From: Pseudoalteromonas luteoviolacea
Lineage (GTDB): Bacteria; Pseudomonadota; Gammaproteobacteria; Enterobacterales; Alteromonadaceae
Length of the DNA stretch: 64,000 bases
Direction: 5' to 3'
Assembly (NCBI RefSeq): GCF_000814765.1
Contig: NZ_JWIC01000001.1
Location: 186,001 to 250,000 of the forward strand
The notes beneath the pieces were generated by a model, which saw only the letters and a program-made list of their open reading frames with translations, was not told where the DNA came from and did no database searches. Position 1 is the stretch's first letter. Each line of letters starts with the position of its first letter. A program made the position numbers and the translations under genes. Below are positions 9,001 through 16,914 of this stretch, piece after piece.

Positions 9001-11659
9001 CTTTGAATTGGTTGATAAGGCACATATTTTAGACAAGCCTGCGTCACAGGCAGAGACACTCGCAGATGCATTTATGCAAACAGCGGCTGTACACAGCAGT
9101 GAAACGGCCTTGGTCTATTTTGAGAGCGGGGATATCAGCCCCTGTGCATGTTTAAGTTATGCAGAGCTGGATGCGCAGAGTAATCGACTCGCCCACTGGC
9201 TGGCGGAGCAGGTGGGGCACCGTGACTCGCAGCCGATTGTCGGAATTGCGATTGAGCCCGGACCTGATCTTATCGTTGCCGTTTTGGCGGTATTAAAAGC
9301 GGGCGCGGCGTATGTGCCGATGACATCGGCATTGCCGCTACAAAGAAAACAGCTGATAGTGGGATCGTGCCAAGCCGCATTAGTATTAACGGATAGCGCC
9401 ATTTGGCAAGACCAAGCTGCACCATGCCCCACTTATCAAATTGATGACGTTAATGCGCAACTAGATTGCTATTCAGGCGACGCTTTAAAATCAGCAAGCT
9501 TAGGGTCTGATCTGGGCTATGTGATTTATACCTCAGGCACCACAGGCGTGCCAAAAGGAGTAATGGTAGAGCAGCGCAGTATCCTTAATTATGTGCGCAG
9601 CTTGTCTGCGCAATATGAAATAACACGCGCAGATAACTACCTGCAATTTGCGAGCTTTAGCTTTGATGTTTTTGCCGAAGAGGTGTTTTGCGCCTTACTC
9701 AGTGGCGCGACTTTAGTGATGGCTGAGCCATCTCAGCTGCTCGATACAGCAAGGCTCAGTGAGTTAACGCACAATGCGGATATTAGCTTAATGAGTTTGC
9801 CCACAGCCTATTGGCATCAACTGTGTGCTGCGCCTCAAGCTTTTGGCTCATCGCTGCGATTGATCACCATTGGGGGTGAGCAAATGCAGCTCGCGGCACT
9901 CAAATCATGGCAAAAAAATCAAGGTACTCAGATACGGTTGATCAATGCTTACGGGCCAACTGAGACCACTATTTCAGCTACCTTGCAAGACGTAACGGAT
10001 TGGCAAGATGAAGATATTGCCATAGGTCGTCCTGTCAACGGATTGCAATTACATGTGCTTGATGCGCAGCTCAGGCCGCTGCCTCAGTATGTGACTGGTG
10101 AGCTTTATATTAGTGGTATCGGCCTTGCGAGAGGCTATTTAGGAGATACGACAAAAACCGCTGAGGCATTTGTCATTGACCCTCATACCGGCTTGAGACT
10201 GTATAAAACTGGTGACTTGGTGAAGGTGAATGCGCGCAACGAAGTTCTCTTTATAGGTCGCCGAGATGGTCAAGTCAAGGTTAGAGGGTATCGTATTGAA
10301 CTTGCTGATATTGAAAGTCAGGTGATGGCCATAGAGGGCATTGGTAATTGTGCGGTTGTGGTGCGCCAAGACAGCAGTGGCAATGAGCAATTGGTGGCGT
10401 TTATCGAGTCGCCATGTCTAGAGGTGGATGCATCAGCGCTGCGCGAGATACTCAGCACTCAGCTACCAAGTTATATGGTCCCGCAACTTATCACCTCAAT
10501 CAATGCGCTGCCGCATACAAGCAGTGGTAAGCTGGACCGTAAAGTGTTAGTGGCTCATGCAAAAGGGCTCAGCGTGCAAACTCACGCTAAGACAAAACCA
10601 CAAAGTCGCCTTGAGATTGGCATTGCAGCACAATTTGCTCAGCTGCTTAAAGTTGACCTTGTCGGGCTTGACGATGACTTTTTTGTGCTCGGTGGTCACT
10701 CCTTGTTGGTCATGCAGTTGGTGGCCGAGATCCAATCTCAATTAGCAATTACGGTGCCTTTAGCTGCTGTGATGCAACATAGCACAGTGCGGTCGCTGGC
10801 CAATTTTATAGACACCCAGTGTGCCACGCAGTCTCAGCAGGATACATCACCAACAAGCATCATGTGTTTACAGCAAGGGGAAGTGGGCTTTACGCCTGTG
10901 GTGCTGATAGCGGGCGCAGGTGGTTTGCTCATGTCATTTGTTCAACTGGTGGATGGACTTGACGCACGCATTCCTGTTTATGGCTTGCAGCCAGATTTAA
11001 TAGCCGACAACCCTGACGTGATAGGCGATATTCGCCAGACGGCTAAACACTACTTGCAAGTAATTGAATGCGAGTTTGAGCAAGTCCATGTTGTGACACA
11101 TTCATTTGGCGCATTCATAGGTTATGAATTGTGTCTTCTTTCGCAGCGCAGTGCTGTCACGTGTGCATCGTTGACCATTTTGGATACTCCACTGCCCAGT
11201 CAGCCCAACGCGTCTGTGGATGCGCGGCAAATTGACACGTTTGTGTTACGTGACTTATGTGAATTTTTCGGTCTTTCGCCGCGACAAAATGAAATTGAGC
11301 ACTATAGTCAAATGGCTGGAATGGCAAAGTTTGCGCTTTTGTCAGATTGGCTCTCACACGTTGACGTGCATATGTCAGCACAGCAATTAGCAACATTTTA
11401 TCAAGTATATAAAGCCCAGCTGCTGTCGAAGGTGGTGATTGATACGCCGTTGTTGGATGTGAAAGTTAAAATCATCAAAGCGGCAGACACCAAAGAGTTT
11501 GAGGGGCGAGCAGTGAAATTAGACATGGGCTGGCAGCGTGTGGTGGCGAATCTTACTGCACTGGAAGTTGCAGGAGATCATCTATCAATTTTACAAAACA
11601 AGGCCGACATGCAAGCGCTTGTTACGCAGATAGAAGATCACTACATACTGCACAGTTAA
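2..11659 (+). CDS. Nonribosomal peptide synthetase, C-A-T-C-A-T-E-C-A-T-TE (5' end outside window)
   Basis: The reading frame is open from base 2 with C-domain sequence, so the first Met at base 68 is not the start. Residues are counted from that Met. C1 has HHIISDG at 63-69. A1 has YTSGTTGKPKG near 540, YGITET near 684 and a carrier Ser near 942. C2 has HHIACDA near 1138. A2 spans about 1470-1950 and its carrier GGDSI is near 2008. An epimerization domain follows, with HHLIIDG near 2196, EGHGRE and FNYLGQ. C3 has HHMIMDG near 2671. A3 spans about 3000-3490 and its carrier Ser is near 3545. The thioesterase has THSFG near 3679, with likely Asp in ILDTP and His in GDHLS. Hand-aligned ten-residue codes are DFWNIGMVHK for A1 (the published Thr code), DAWFLGNVVK for A2 (a published Leu code) and DVESTGAIS plus Lys for A3 (not assigned). 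The E domain implies D-Leu. The TE implies that this is the last synthetase and that it releases or cyclizes the peptide. Confidence 0.97.
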   Translation, partial: HESLRCQFLVGEESNGKPYARIMRDFDTPFEWFDVSQLPNDEKATHIENHIHDFCTRVFKLDKGGLIRVLVLSDTDHHQLFFNMHHIISDGASMANLVHEVATIYNAILGNLQVQLPTLTLQYVDYAAWQRAQLGDDDFAPHLAYFKSQLAGLDPLQSLPSDKPRMAIQTDQGARYVQRLSHDLTKRIVSLSSAQQSSLFMWLSSSVMLFIARLNQQSRAVIGTPVLGRENPQLEHLIGLFVNTLVMHAEVDEQLSCEQWFAAQKARNLAALEYRALPFDKLVEHLGQTRDLSHHPVVQILFSLTQPDAQTLTLNGLEVAECKALDAHSVAVKCDLELHAQFDGEALVIHWKYDSDLYHRETIQNWASSFTVMLEGIVNHPTMAVGDVPLLDESHANHLLSQPQCQSSWPQQHSIVSLLEQQIMHAGLRIAVTDGAASLTYTQLGQRVDALACALIAEGVKPQQLVPVSMTRSTDMVVALLAILKAGGAYVPIDPSYPPERIEYILSDINSGLLVCDEQSAALFSQLAVQCIVAQRAIDAYGGHQLVTPEVQPEHLAYVIYTSGTTGKPKGVQIEHRHVVRLLFTEPSLFDFNEQDVWSLFHSFCFDFSVWEMYGALLFGGKLVVVDSHTAKDTEAFARLLLREGVTVLNQTPSAFYVLQSCMQRLVEETPQPPATRYVIFGGEALQPSKIKPWRKLLPSCQLINMYGITETTVHVTFKRLSDEDLALGQSNIGKPIHTTSSYVLDSHQRLLPQGAIGELYVGGEGVARGYWQRPELNQQRFVELSLAKGHSERLYRSGDLVRLLPGGEMTYIGRIDDQVKVRGYRIELGEIENQLRMHPWVDEAVVVLNQHPVKGAYIAAFITEDTGADFTDLSAQLNTFLKVNLPDFMLPSFARSVSKMPLTVNGKVDKKALLSLIEIDNDKAPFEAPTTPVEIQVADAFKSVLQCPHEVGLQDDFFTLGGHSLLAVELCYYLKAHFGLDAVLFELFQYSSVKALAQRLSDKASVSEASVDPVLSCTQQTQGPLSYAQQRLWALDNIQSTEQAVAVYHVPLSFLLKGDLNVRAFEAAWQQVIQRHAILRTVICTDQSGTPHQRVLAHYCPLLQVVDASDKSAQQSALAWLKLQRDDDLQAFDLERDLMIRVYLLKLSQREFKLRINVHHIACDAHSLRLIVDDLALAYQHACDGTKAGLSCEAAKQVTYLDYAIWQQAQCQDATHHAFWQDYLAGAPQVHELALDGVRSNKSQQLGATHISHFDSALSEHITLQCQRLGMSHFMWLHTLFSLCIARCSQVSDVVIGSPFSGRHHAQLKDIVGFFVNVLPIRVQFTSEMTLESLLAVQKAQILAIHEHQAVPFEQISVLCEPHTDLSHHSLFQISFAFDPKDHTELTLGDIQVIALDEPNSQAKFELDLTCSEQSDGIRLNWVYDKTLFSHHSIAGLADAFEAMVTAAVTNLDQRVTELPLVKTETWQKRMLCGEQHALRSPSVLQPIWTFQNTECANRTALVDRDGTCMTYGELLSAAEQLAVYLTEQGLQNDDRVMICLSAGSRWITALLAVMRAGACYVPVDPSYPQSRIQFIAKDSNCKFVLTNSSGFDLLNHRDVSSAQLIDVDALDLTSIQGAMLPPLPANSAQLAYVIYTSGTTGQPKGVMNTHQGLMNLCQWHLRAFDVSSRSVATQTASVAFDAAAWEVWPYLVAGAQLVFLPKATFSDARRLTQAMQIHQVTHSFLATPVAQAVLADSEFNPQSLRYLLVGGDKLAPVDTSGHPFTLINNYGPTESAVVATSGLVDSVVTTPDIGLPIDNTQLLILNAQQQLQPSGAIGELCIAGASLASGYLGRATLTNERFINWRAPTGESMRVYRTGDLVRQLENGRLAYIGRNDDQIKLRGYRIELDEIESQLRVLPEVEQATVLLCDSGNAEDCLVAFVCQTAALGEQTLSKQLKGQLQGVLPAHMLPREYVLLTEMPLTAHGKVDKHALRMQAKHHVNVPIASSRDIEEALPKSSRALLQVYRTLLKRPDLQPDDDFFAMGGDSILSIQIATRARTLGFDLSVSDVLTYPSVAQLSAHIAQAALCIDSTPSNQVTYMPGRGEASLLPTQQWFFEQQFALPTHWNQAVMLGLDKNVSAGQLEAAITALIARHDSLRLAVAANHTLSFIDDLCASKVVHTCDLRSSDNWQDAWQNACQQWQQSFQFNGSPLVRFIMADTGQQDDKNRVCIIAHHLIIDGVSWRLVLEDLAHALHATVTEEPLSLVPPKVSIQQVSQALRDHAAHRAKMDDWLPAVQAARKQTYFDIREETTAQVSVHSLQLKLTTAQTQALLTEANTAYGTHIQTLLLAAVHLTLFKLTDAQSHVLMMEGHGREALQGQIDGSETLGWLTAMYPLHLFVNATTVGDMICAAKEALAAVQDKASDYGTLRYLHADVKVREALAIDTSKLVFFNYLGQLDSVIHSAGPLSDVHESCGDLIAPENHCFYAMQLTSSIQAECLRMHCDFDAKQISQATAEGFVAQLQSAIDEVLTHCSQQTTRHYTQSDFKLLPTCTNRGLAQLLAQYPEQAVADIYPLSPLQQGMWFQTQLAEAEAQATSPYLEQCCFTFAGDFDCEAFIYAWQQVIKQHSILRSAFTTLDGQPVQVVLKQAEPPVELITIQGQDEQGGCFEQLAQQAYQQGIVLNQASCMRLQLVLMSEQRVGFIWTYHHMIMDGWSLPVLFSELLRFYAARIDGQAAAIRSDNFAEYIAHTQQRDCTEEAAFWQAYLSDMDSPTLISDSFKATPSESVQYQEHHQVLSESQCQVMAQTASELGLTANQLIQAVFAYWLSVCVGRSEVMFGQTVAGRPAALSNMASRVGPYINTQAVYAQIDMQMCVADYLQGFKANVTALSQYPHSSLSDVQTWSQIDNQQDLFDVLYVFENYPTDPLSQGPSLPFEIVSSDYQDQTHYPLSLVVGEDKQLSLTLCYQTSVLSEAHSQHFVSMLAQLLKQVCEQPTQQLWALSHTLHGQIESEFTNFELVDKAHILDKPASQAETLADAFMQTAAVHSSETALVYFESGDISPCACLSYAELDAQSNRLAHWLAEQVGHRDSQPIVGIAIEPGPDLIVAVLAVLKAGAAYVPMTSALPLQRKQLIVGSCQAALVLTDSAIWQDQAAPCPTYQIDDVNAQLDCYSGDALKSASLGSDLGYVIYTSGTTGVPKGVMVEQRSILNYVRSLSAQYEITRADNYLQFASFSFDVFAEEVFCALLSGATLVMAEPSQLLDTARLSELTHNADISLMSLPTAYWHQLCAAPQAFGSSLRLITIGGEQMQLAALKSWQKNQGTQIRLINAYGPTETTISATLQDVTDWQDEDIAIGRPVNGLQLHVLDAQLRPLPQYVTGELYISGIGLARGYLGDTTKTAEAFVIDPHTGLRLYKTGDLVKVNARNEVLFIGRRDGQVKVRGYRIELADIESQVMAIEGIGNCAVVVRQDSSGNEQLVAFIESPCLEVDASALREILSTQLPSYMVPQLITSINALPHTSSGKLDRKVLVAHAKGLSVQTHAKTKPQSRLEIGIAAQFAQLLKVDLVGLDDDFFVLGGHSLLVMQLVAEIQSQLAITVPLAAVMQHSTVRSLANFIDTQCATQSQQDTSPTSIMCLQQGEVGFTPVVLIAGAGGLLMSFVQLVDGLDARIPVYGLQPDLIADNPDVIGDIRQTAKHYLQVIECEFEQVHVVTHSFGAFIGYELCLLSQRSAVTCASLTILDTPLPSQPNASVDARQIDTFVLRDLCEFFGLSPRQNEIEHYSQMAGMAKFALLSDWLSHVDVHMSAQQLATFYQVYKAQLLSKVVIDTPLLDVKVKIIKAADTKEFEGRAVKLDMGWQRVVANLTALEVAGDHLSILQNKADMQALVTQIEDHYILHS

Positions 11660-11711
11660 ATGTAAATATTATGTTGTAATTTTATCTTACCTAGTTAAGG
11701 ATGGGAATAGA

Positions 11712-12677
11712 ATGGATCAGTTACTAGCGCTCGACAAAGAGGACACGAGGACCGAGCTGGATAGTTTTGTGCATGACCTTTCAGCGCAAAAGCAAAGTGG
11801 TTTGGCTTGGGTTAAAAGCCATATTAAAGAAATCAATGAGTGGGTAGATAGAGATGGTGTGGCCTTGCTGCGCGGCTTGAATATTGCGAGCACCAATCAG
11901 TTCAGCACGATTTTGGAAGCAATTTTTGGCGAGCAACTCAGCCAGTATATTTATCGCTCCTCACCACGCACTGCACTGAGAAACAACATTTATACGACCA
12001 CGGAGTATCACGCTGATCAGGTTATTTTGCAGCACAACGAAAATGCCTACTCCAACTGTTGGCCAATGCGCATGGGGTTTTTCTGTGTGGTCCCTGCAAA
12101 AACAGGTGGTAATACACCGCTGGCGGACAGCCGTTTAGTGTATCAGCAATTACCTGTGGCGCTTCTGGAAAAGTTTGAAAAGTTGGGCGTGATGTATGTA
12201 CGCAACTATGGTGATATTGACCTGCCATGGCAGGAGGTTTTTCAAACTCAAAATAAAGAAGAAGTTGAGGCGTACTGTTGGAAAAACGACATTATTTTTG
12301 AGTGGAAGTCTGATAACCATTTGCAGACCAAGCAAATTCGTCCTGCGGTCGCGACTCATCCGCAAACAGGTGAAAAGGTGTGGTTTAATCAGGCGCATTT
12401 ATTTCATTGCTCAAGCATCGACAATCAGTTACCAGAGTCAATGCGAGAAAGTATTGGGCTAGAAAATTTACCGCGCAATGCCTATTACGGAGATGGCAGC
12501 GAGATAGCAGAAAGTGATATTGCCATCATCAATGAGGTGTATCGCTCGCTGACTTTTGCTTATCAGTGGCAGCGCAATGACATTATGCTGCTCGACAACA
12601 TGTTATACACCCATGGTCGAGAAGCATATACGGGCACCAGAAAGGTGCTAGTGGGTATGGCAAAAGCGGCGTACTAA
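11712..12677 (+). CDS. TauD/TfdA-family Fe(II)/2-oxoglutarate dioxygenase, SyrP-like
   Basis: This 321-residue protein has the layout of the SyrP-like branch of the TauD/TfdA family. HNENAY near residue 108 supplies the HxE metal ligands, and the distal His lies in YTHGREAYTG near residue 300. Members of this branch often hydroxylate an amino acid bound to an NRPS carrier protein. It starts 52 bases after the synthetase stop on the same strand, with a GGATGGGAA ribosome-binding region, so it is probably a tailoring enzyme of the same pathway. The substrate residue cannot be read from the sequence. Confidence 0.85.
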   Translation: MDQLLALDKEDTRTELDSFVHDLSAQKQSGLAWVKSHIKEINEWVDRDGVALLRGLNIASTNQFSTILEAIFGEQLSQYIYRSSPRTALRNNIYTTTEYHADQVILQHNENAYSNCWPMRMGFFCVVPAKTGGNTPLADSRLVYQQLPVALLEKFEKLGVMYVRNYGDIDLPWQEVFQTQNKEEVEAYCWKNDIIFEWKSDNHLQTKQIRPAVATHPQTGEKVWFNQAHLFHCSSIDNQLPESMRESIGLENLPRNAYYGDGSEIAESDIAIINEVYRSLTFAYQWQRNDIMLLDNMLYTHGREAYTGTRKVLVGMAKAAY

Positions 12678-12764
12678 TATGGACGCAATTGCCGTACTAA
12701 ATATGAGTTTTGTTAGTAGTAAAGAAGTTAGCAAAGTAACTGAGCAACGCTAGGGAAACACACA

Positions 12765-14135
12765 ATGAACGGGCTTTATCAGCAACAACTCAAGGTATTA
12801 TGCCTATGCTGTATGAGTTTACTTCTGACCTCTTGTTTTAAAAATGGGGTGGCAAAAGATCACACCATCACTGCCGAGCAGATTGAAATGTTCGAAGTCA
12901 CTGTCAAAGACTACTGCGATAAAATGGTCTTTTTTGGCAGTATTTACGTCACTTCCGGTGAGGATGTGGTGTACAAGGCCAATTGTGGCCCACAAAATAT
13001 TCAATATGATGTCGCCAATACCTCAGACTCTAAATATCGCATTGGGTCGAACACCAAAGAGTTTGCCGCGGCCATTTTATTACGCATGTTGGCAGACGAG
13101 GATTTAAAAACCAAAACGGTGGGCGATTACCTGCCTTGGTATCCTAAAAACCAATGTGCGGATGTCTCATTACATAACCTGTTGAGCATGTCCTCAGGCA
13201 TAGACAATTACAGTGATAACCCGGACGTATATCTGGATTGGGGCTGGCGACCGTATTTATACGATGACTCGTTAGACTTAAATGGCCCTGAAGGTTTTGG
13301 TAATCGCTTTTGTACCTGTACAGAGCAAGATAACAAACCGAGTTTTGAGCCGGGTTCCAAGTTTACCTACAGCAATTGTAATTACTATCTCATTGGTAAT
13401 ATCATCGAGCAGTTAGCCGCAGGTAAGCAAGGTCAAATAGACCCAAGCTTCTATTTCAGAAACATTGTCAAAGAGCAGATATTAGACCCACTCAATATGC
13501 AAGACAGCGGCGCGTTTAATGCTATTGGTATTTACGAAAATATGACCACTGGCTATGTCTTTGACGAAAACCAATATCTGCCACTTACGACGGGTCGCCC
13601 ACCAGAAACCGGCGGGCCTGCACCTTATGAAAACATCTTTAAAAACCCGTACAGCAACCCATTAGTACTGTATTCCGCTGGCGACATGTATTCCACGGTA
13701 AAAGACATGCATAAGTGGGATCAGGGCTTATATGGCGACTTAATCTTAAATGCAGAGCAAAAAGAAATGGCGTTTGCGCCGTACCAAAATACCCAAAGTG
13801 ATGATGAATGTGAATACTTTGGCTACGGCTGGTTTGTGACCTATATCGACCCAAATCAGTATGGCAAAGTCGCCGATTGCCCCGATGACCCTAACAGTAC
13901 CAATTTGAACAAATATGAGAAGTTTTTACAGTACTCAGGCAGCTACCCGTATTCATGGGTGACCAGTTTTTCAAGGCTGTTAGAGCGTGACCAAACCGTG
14001 ATGGCGTTTAGTAATTACCACAAAACCGGTTATGAGTCTGATTGTATCGCAGAAGAGCTGCGCAACATTATTTTTTATAACGATAGACACCGTACTGAGC
14101 AGTGCCAAGGTGTGCTCGATGGCACGGTAAATTAG
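12765..14135 (+). CDS. Lipoprotein serine hydrolase of the beta-lactamase (class C / esterase) fold
   Basis: The N-terminus is a lipoprotein signal with lipobox LTSC (Cys near residue 24). The active-site motif SxxK appears as SNTK in IGSNTKEF near residue 95, and the YxN motif as YSN near residue 202. A SGSYPYSW segment near the C-terminus takes the place of the third (KTG or HxG) motif. At 456 residues it is longer than typical class C enzymes, because of a Cys-rich insertion with CTCTEQ around residues 183-188. It is probably an envelope-anchored esterase, D-aminopeptidase or amidase. Its place between the NRPS and the exporter suggests peptide processing or self-protection, but that is inference. 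Confidence 0.75.
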   Translation: MNGLYQQQLKVLCLCCMSLLLTSCFKNGVAKDHTITAEQIEMFEVTVKDYCDKMVFFGSIYVTSGEDVVYKANCGPQNIQYDVANTSDSKYRIGSNTKEFAAAILLRMLADEDLKTKTVGDYLPWYPKNQCADVSLHNLLSMSSGIDNYSDNPDVYLDWGWRPYLYDDSLDLNGPEGFGNRFCTCTEQDNKPSFEPGSKFTYSNCNYYLIGNIIEQLAAGKQGQIDPSFYFRNIVKEQILDPLNMQDSGAFNAIGIYENMTTGYVFDENQYLPLTTGRPPETGGPAPYENIFKNPYSNPLVLYSAGDMYSTVKDMHKWDQGLYGDLILNAEQKEMAFAPYQNTQSDDECEYFGYGWFVTYIDPNQYGKVADCPDDPNSTNLNKYEKFLQYSGSYPYSWVTSFSRLLERDQTVMAFSNYHKTGYESDCIAEELRNIIFYNDRHRTEQCQGVLDGTVN

Positions 14136-14225
14136 TACCAGTAACAAGATGAGTAAAAGGCTGCCTGCATTAGAGTGTTGGGTGAAGTGTGTCTCTGTAC
14201 TTTTGTCGGCCTTAATAAGGAATTT

Positions 14226-14249
14226 CTGCAACTTTGTAAGAAGTTGCAG
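14226..14249 (+). other. Hairpin downstream of the serine hydrolase
   Basis: A perfect 9-bp stem (CTGCAACTT / AAGTTGCAG) with a 6-base loop lies 90 bases after the hydrolase stop. No T-run follows, so it may be a weak terminator or an mRNA structure rather than a standard intrinsic terminator. Confidence 0.35.
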
Positions 14250-14349
14250 TGATAAGGGCAAGTAAATGCAAAGTTTAATGATGTTTAAACACTTTGTATG
14301 AACTTGGTGGGTTCACAACTGTTTAAATCTACATCATAGAGGATGAATT

Positions 14350-14913
14350 ATGACAGCGACAAAAACAGCAAAGGACGACAAGGCAAATGAAGCGAATGCT
14401 TCTGCTACGGAGCCGCAAAGCACTGTAGTTCAGGCAGAAGACCGAGCAGCCGTGGCGCAGATCATTGTCGATAAGTACTCTAAATGGTCGTTTGGTTCTG
14501 GGTTAATCCCAATTCCAGCGGTTGATTTAGTGGCTTTGACGGGTATCCAAATGAAGATGATTGGTGAAATTGCCAACGTGTATGGCCAATCATACAGCGA
14601 CAATAAACTGCGTGGCACGGTCAGTGCTGTGATCGGTGGTTCATTTCCGCAAACGCTTGGGGGGGCTGGTTTAAGCAGCTTCTTAAAAGCAGTGCCGGTA
14701 ATTGGAACATTGAGTGCAATCGCATTTATGCCTGTAGTGTCTGCCGCATCGACGCATGCAGTGGGCAGTACGTTTATTCGTCATTTTGAAAATGGTGGCA
14801 CTTTAATCGACCTTAATCTTTCTAGCATTAAGGGTGATATTGCAGATATTGCAGCGAAATATCGCAAAGATAAGGGTAATGCCAGCACACAACCGAGCAA
14901 TGCCACTGTGTAA
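14350..14913 (+). CDS. DUF697-family membrane-associated protein
   Basis: The first 35 residues are Ala/Thr/Glu-rich and disordered. Residues about 36-165 carry the DUF697 pattern: SGLIPIPAVDLVALTGIQMKMI, then IANVYGQSYSDNK, then two hydrophobic Gly/Ala-rich segments. The biochemical role of DUF697 proteins is not established; they commonly occur beside GTPases or transporters. The gene starts at an ATG with AGAGGA upstream. It sits in the peptide locus between the hydrolase and the exporter, on the same strand. Confidence 0.8.
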   Translation: MTATKTAKDDKANEANASATEPQSTVVQAEDRAAVAQIIVDKYSKWSFGSGLIPIPAVDLVALTGIQMKMIGEIANVYGQSYSDNKLRGTVSAVIGGSFPQTLGGAGLSSFLKAVPVIGTLSAIAFMPVVSAASTHAVGSTFIRHFENGGTLIDLNLSSIKGDIADIAAKYRKDKGNASTQPSNATV

Positions 14914-14992
14914 CCACGGTGGCTGAACCTTGATAAACCAACAGGTTAACTGTTGGTTTATTTCTCAACATTGGGCTTTTGAGGAGGTCATT

Positions 14993-15169
14993 ATGATAGT
15001 GGCATTGTATTTGGTGTTATGTATTTTATCTGGCTATTGGGGACGCAATACGTTTGCAGGGCCGGTGGGCTTTTTTCTGATTTCTTTATTTTTGACGCCG
15101 ATAGTGAGCTTGTTGATATTACTGCTCACTCAAGACCGTAACCCACAGCAAGAAAGTGAGGACGATTAG
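14993..15169 (+). CDS. Small two-helix membrane protein
   Basis: The ATG at 14993 has an excellent GAGGAGG ribosome-binding site at 14981-14987, so I prefer it to an in-frame upstream start at 14930. The 58-residue product has two hydrophobic segments (about residues 2-14 and 23-46) and an acidic tail ending ESEDD. I do not recognise a family. It probably belongs to the transport or membrane part of the peptide locus. Confidence 0.6.
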   Translation: MIVALYLVLCILSGYWGRNTFAGPVGFFLISLFLTPIVSLLILLLTQDRNPQQESEDD

Positions 15170-15252
15170 CTTTAATTTACATTCACTGCGCTTGGCGATA
15201 ATTATCGCTGTAAGGCTATTTAGCCGATAACAAAAATGATAAGAAAATCAAA

Positions 15253-16914
15253 ATGGTATTATACGATCTGATCAGTCGGAATATAAAAATAAAGAAAAGG
15301 ACTTTCGTGATGTTGGGCTGTATATCTGGCCTTGCTAATGCGTTAGTCCTTGCCTTGATAAATAACGTGTCGGAGAACATTTCAGATATCCATAAAGAGA
15401 ACCATATTCTCTATTATCTGGTGTTGTTTATTCTGACCATTTCAATTTATGGTCTGACGCAGCAGAGGCTGATGACCAAAGCCGCTAAAATGGTGGAAAA
15501 AGCCATTGATAGACTGCGAGTTGAGTTATTTGAATGCGTACGTCATACCGAATTATCCACTCTTGAAACCATAGGTAAAGAGCGCATTTTTAATACGCTC
15601 AGCAAAGAGCTGCAAACCATTTCGCAGTCCGCGCAATTGTTTGTGATCATTGGTCAGTCAATCAGCTTGGTGTTTTTTACCTCTTTATATATAGCATGGC
15701 ACTCGTTTGTGGCGTTTTTGGTTATCTCCATTTTAATTTTAATGGGCGCCAGCATTCACCGGCTGCGCGCTAATGAAATTCAACGCAATATGCAGCTGTC
15801 ATTTGAGAGCGAAAACAAGTTGATCCAACGCTTATCTGACTTGTTGGATGGCTTTAAAGAGGTGAAGCTGAGCGTGCCGCGAGCCGATGACTTAGAACAT
15901 GAATTTGTTATGGACTCAGCGCGAGCTAAAAAAGCCAAAACCACCACACAAACCTTATTTGCCACTGATTTTGTGCTTTCGCAAATCACCTTTTTTGCCG
16001 CGACGGGGGCCATGGTGTTTATCGTGCCGAGCTTGTCTCATGTATACACCGATGTGGTGATCAAAGTCACCACGGCGTCATTGTTTTTAATTGGTCCCAT
16101 TACCAGTATTGTCGGCGGGATCCCAATTTACACCACCGCAACGGAAGCGGCGCAAAACGTACTGACTTTGGAAGAAGATCTCAAACGTGCCAAAGTGGAT
16201 AATTCAAACTTAGACACTGAGCACTTCTCGTATGTGCATAATTTTGATGAGTTAAAATTGGAAGGGGCCTACTACCAACATGGCCAAAAAGGCGGGGATA
16301 GACCGTTTTTTGTTGGTCCCGTTGATTTGAGCTTGAAGCGGGGGCAAGTCACCTTTATTACCGGTGGCAATGGTAGTGGTAAAACCACATTTATCCGTAT
16401 GTTGACTGGGTTGTATGAACTGCAAGGCGGGCAAATATTGGTTGATGGCCAACCTATCACAGATAACCTCAAAGAAGCGTATCGCAGCTTATTTACAGCG
16501 GTATTCGCAGATTTTCATTTATTTAAGCAGCTTTATGGCATTCACCATACTAGCCAAGAAGAAATTGATGATTGGTTGGCGTTTTTAGAGATGAACACCA
16601 AGGTCAAAGTGGTGGATGGGGAGTTCAGTAGTATTGACCTATCGTCCGGTCAGCGCAAGCGACTGGCACTTTTGAGCACCATTTTAGAAAACCGACCTAT
16701 TTATATCTTTGATGAGTGGGCGGCGGATCAGGACCCTATTTTTAGGCGTAAGTTTTATGAGCAGGTGCTGCCAAAACTTAAAGCTCGCGGTAACACCGTC
16801 ATTGCCATCACCCATGATGATGCGTATTTCCATTTGGCCGATGTGCACTTAAAAATGGTCGAAGGACAGTTAATGGAACACCATGAAGTTGAGGGTAAAG
16901 GAGTAACATCATGA
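15253..16914 (+). CDS. Cyclic peptide export ABC transporter (PvdE/SyrD type), fused membrane and ATPase domains
   Basis: This 553-residue half-transporter has about six membrane segments in residues 15-300. An ATPase domain follows, with Walker A GGNGSGKTT near 370, signature LSSGQRKR near 463, Walker B IYIFDEW near 484 and an H-loop ITHDD. The compact length and the DEWAADQDP segment match the PvdE/SyrD-type exporters coded beside siderophore and lipopeptide synthetases. It probably exports the NRPS product, or a precursor, from the cytoplasm to the periplasm. Its stop overlaps the next gene's start by 4 bases, so the two are translationally coupled. Confidence 0.88.
   Translation: MVLYDLISRNIKIKKRTFVMLGCISGLANALVLALINNVSENISDIHKENHILYYLVLFILTISIYGLTQQRLMTKAAKMVEKAIDRLRVELFECVRHTELSTLETIGKERIFNTLSKELQTISQSAQLFVIIGQSISLVFFTSLYIAWHSFVAFLVISILILMGASIHRLRANEIQRNMQLSFESENKLIQRLSDLLDGFKEVKLSVPRADDLEHEFVMDSARAKKAKTTTQTLFATDFVLSQITFFAATGAMVFIVPSLSHVYTDVVIKVTTASLFLIGPITSIVGGIPIYTTATEAAQNVLTLEEDLKRAKVDNSNLDTEHFSYVHNFDELKLEGAYYQHGQKGGDRPFFVGPVDLSLKRGQVTFITGGNGSGKTTFIRMLTGLYELQGGQILVDGQPITDNLKEAYRSLFTAVFADFHLFKQLYGIHHTSQEEIDDWLAFLEMNTKVKVVDGEFSSIDLSSGQRKRLALLSTILENRPIYIFDEWAADQDPIFRRKFYEQVLPKLKARGNTVIAITHDDAYFHLADVHLKMVEGQLMEHHEVEGKGVTS

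Noticed and set aside
10660-10860. Additional epimerization domain after module 3
   Set aside because: The carrier is followed directly by a thioesterase, with no HHxxxDG or EGHGRE motif there.
12765-14135. True class C beta-lactamase
   Set aside because: The third motif KTG is not found and it carries a lipobox, so hydrolysis of a beta-lactam is not supported.
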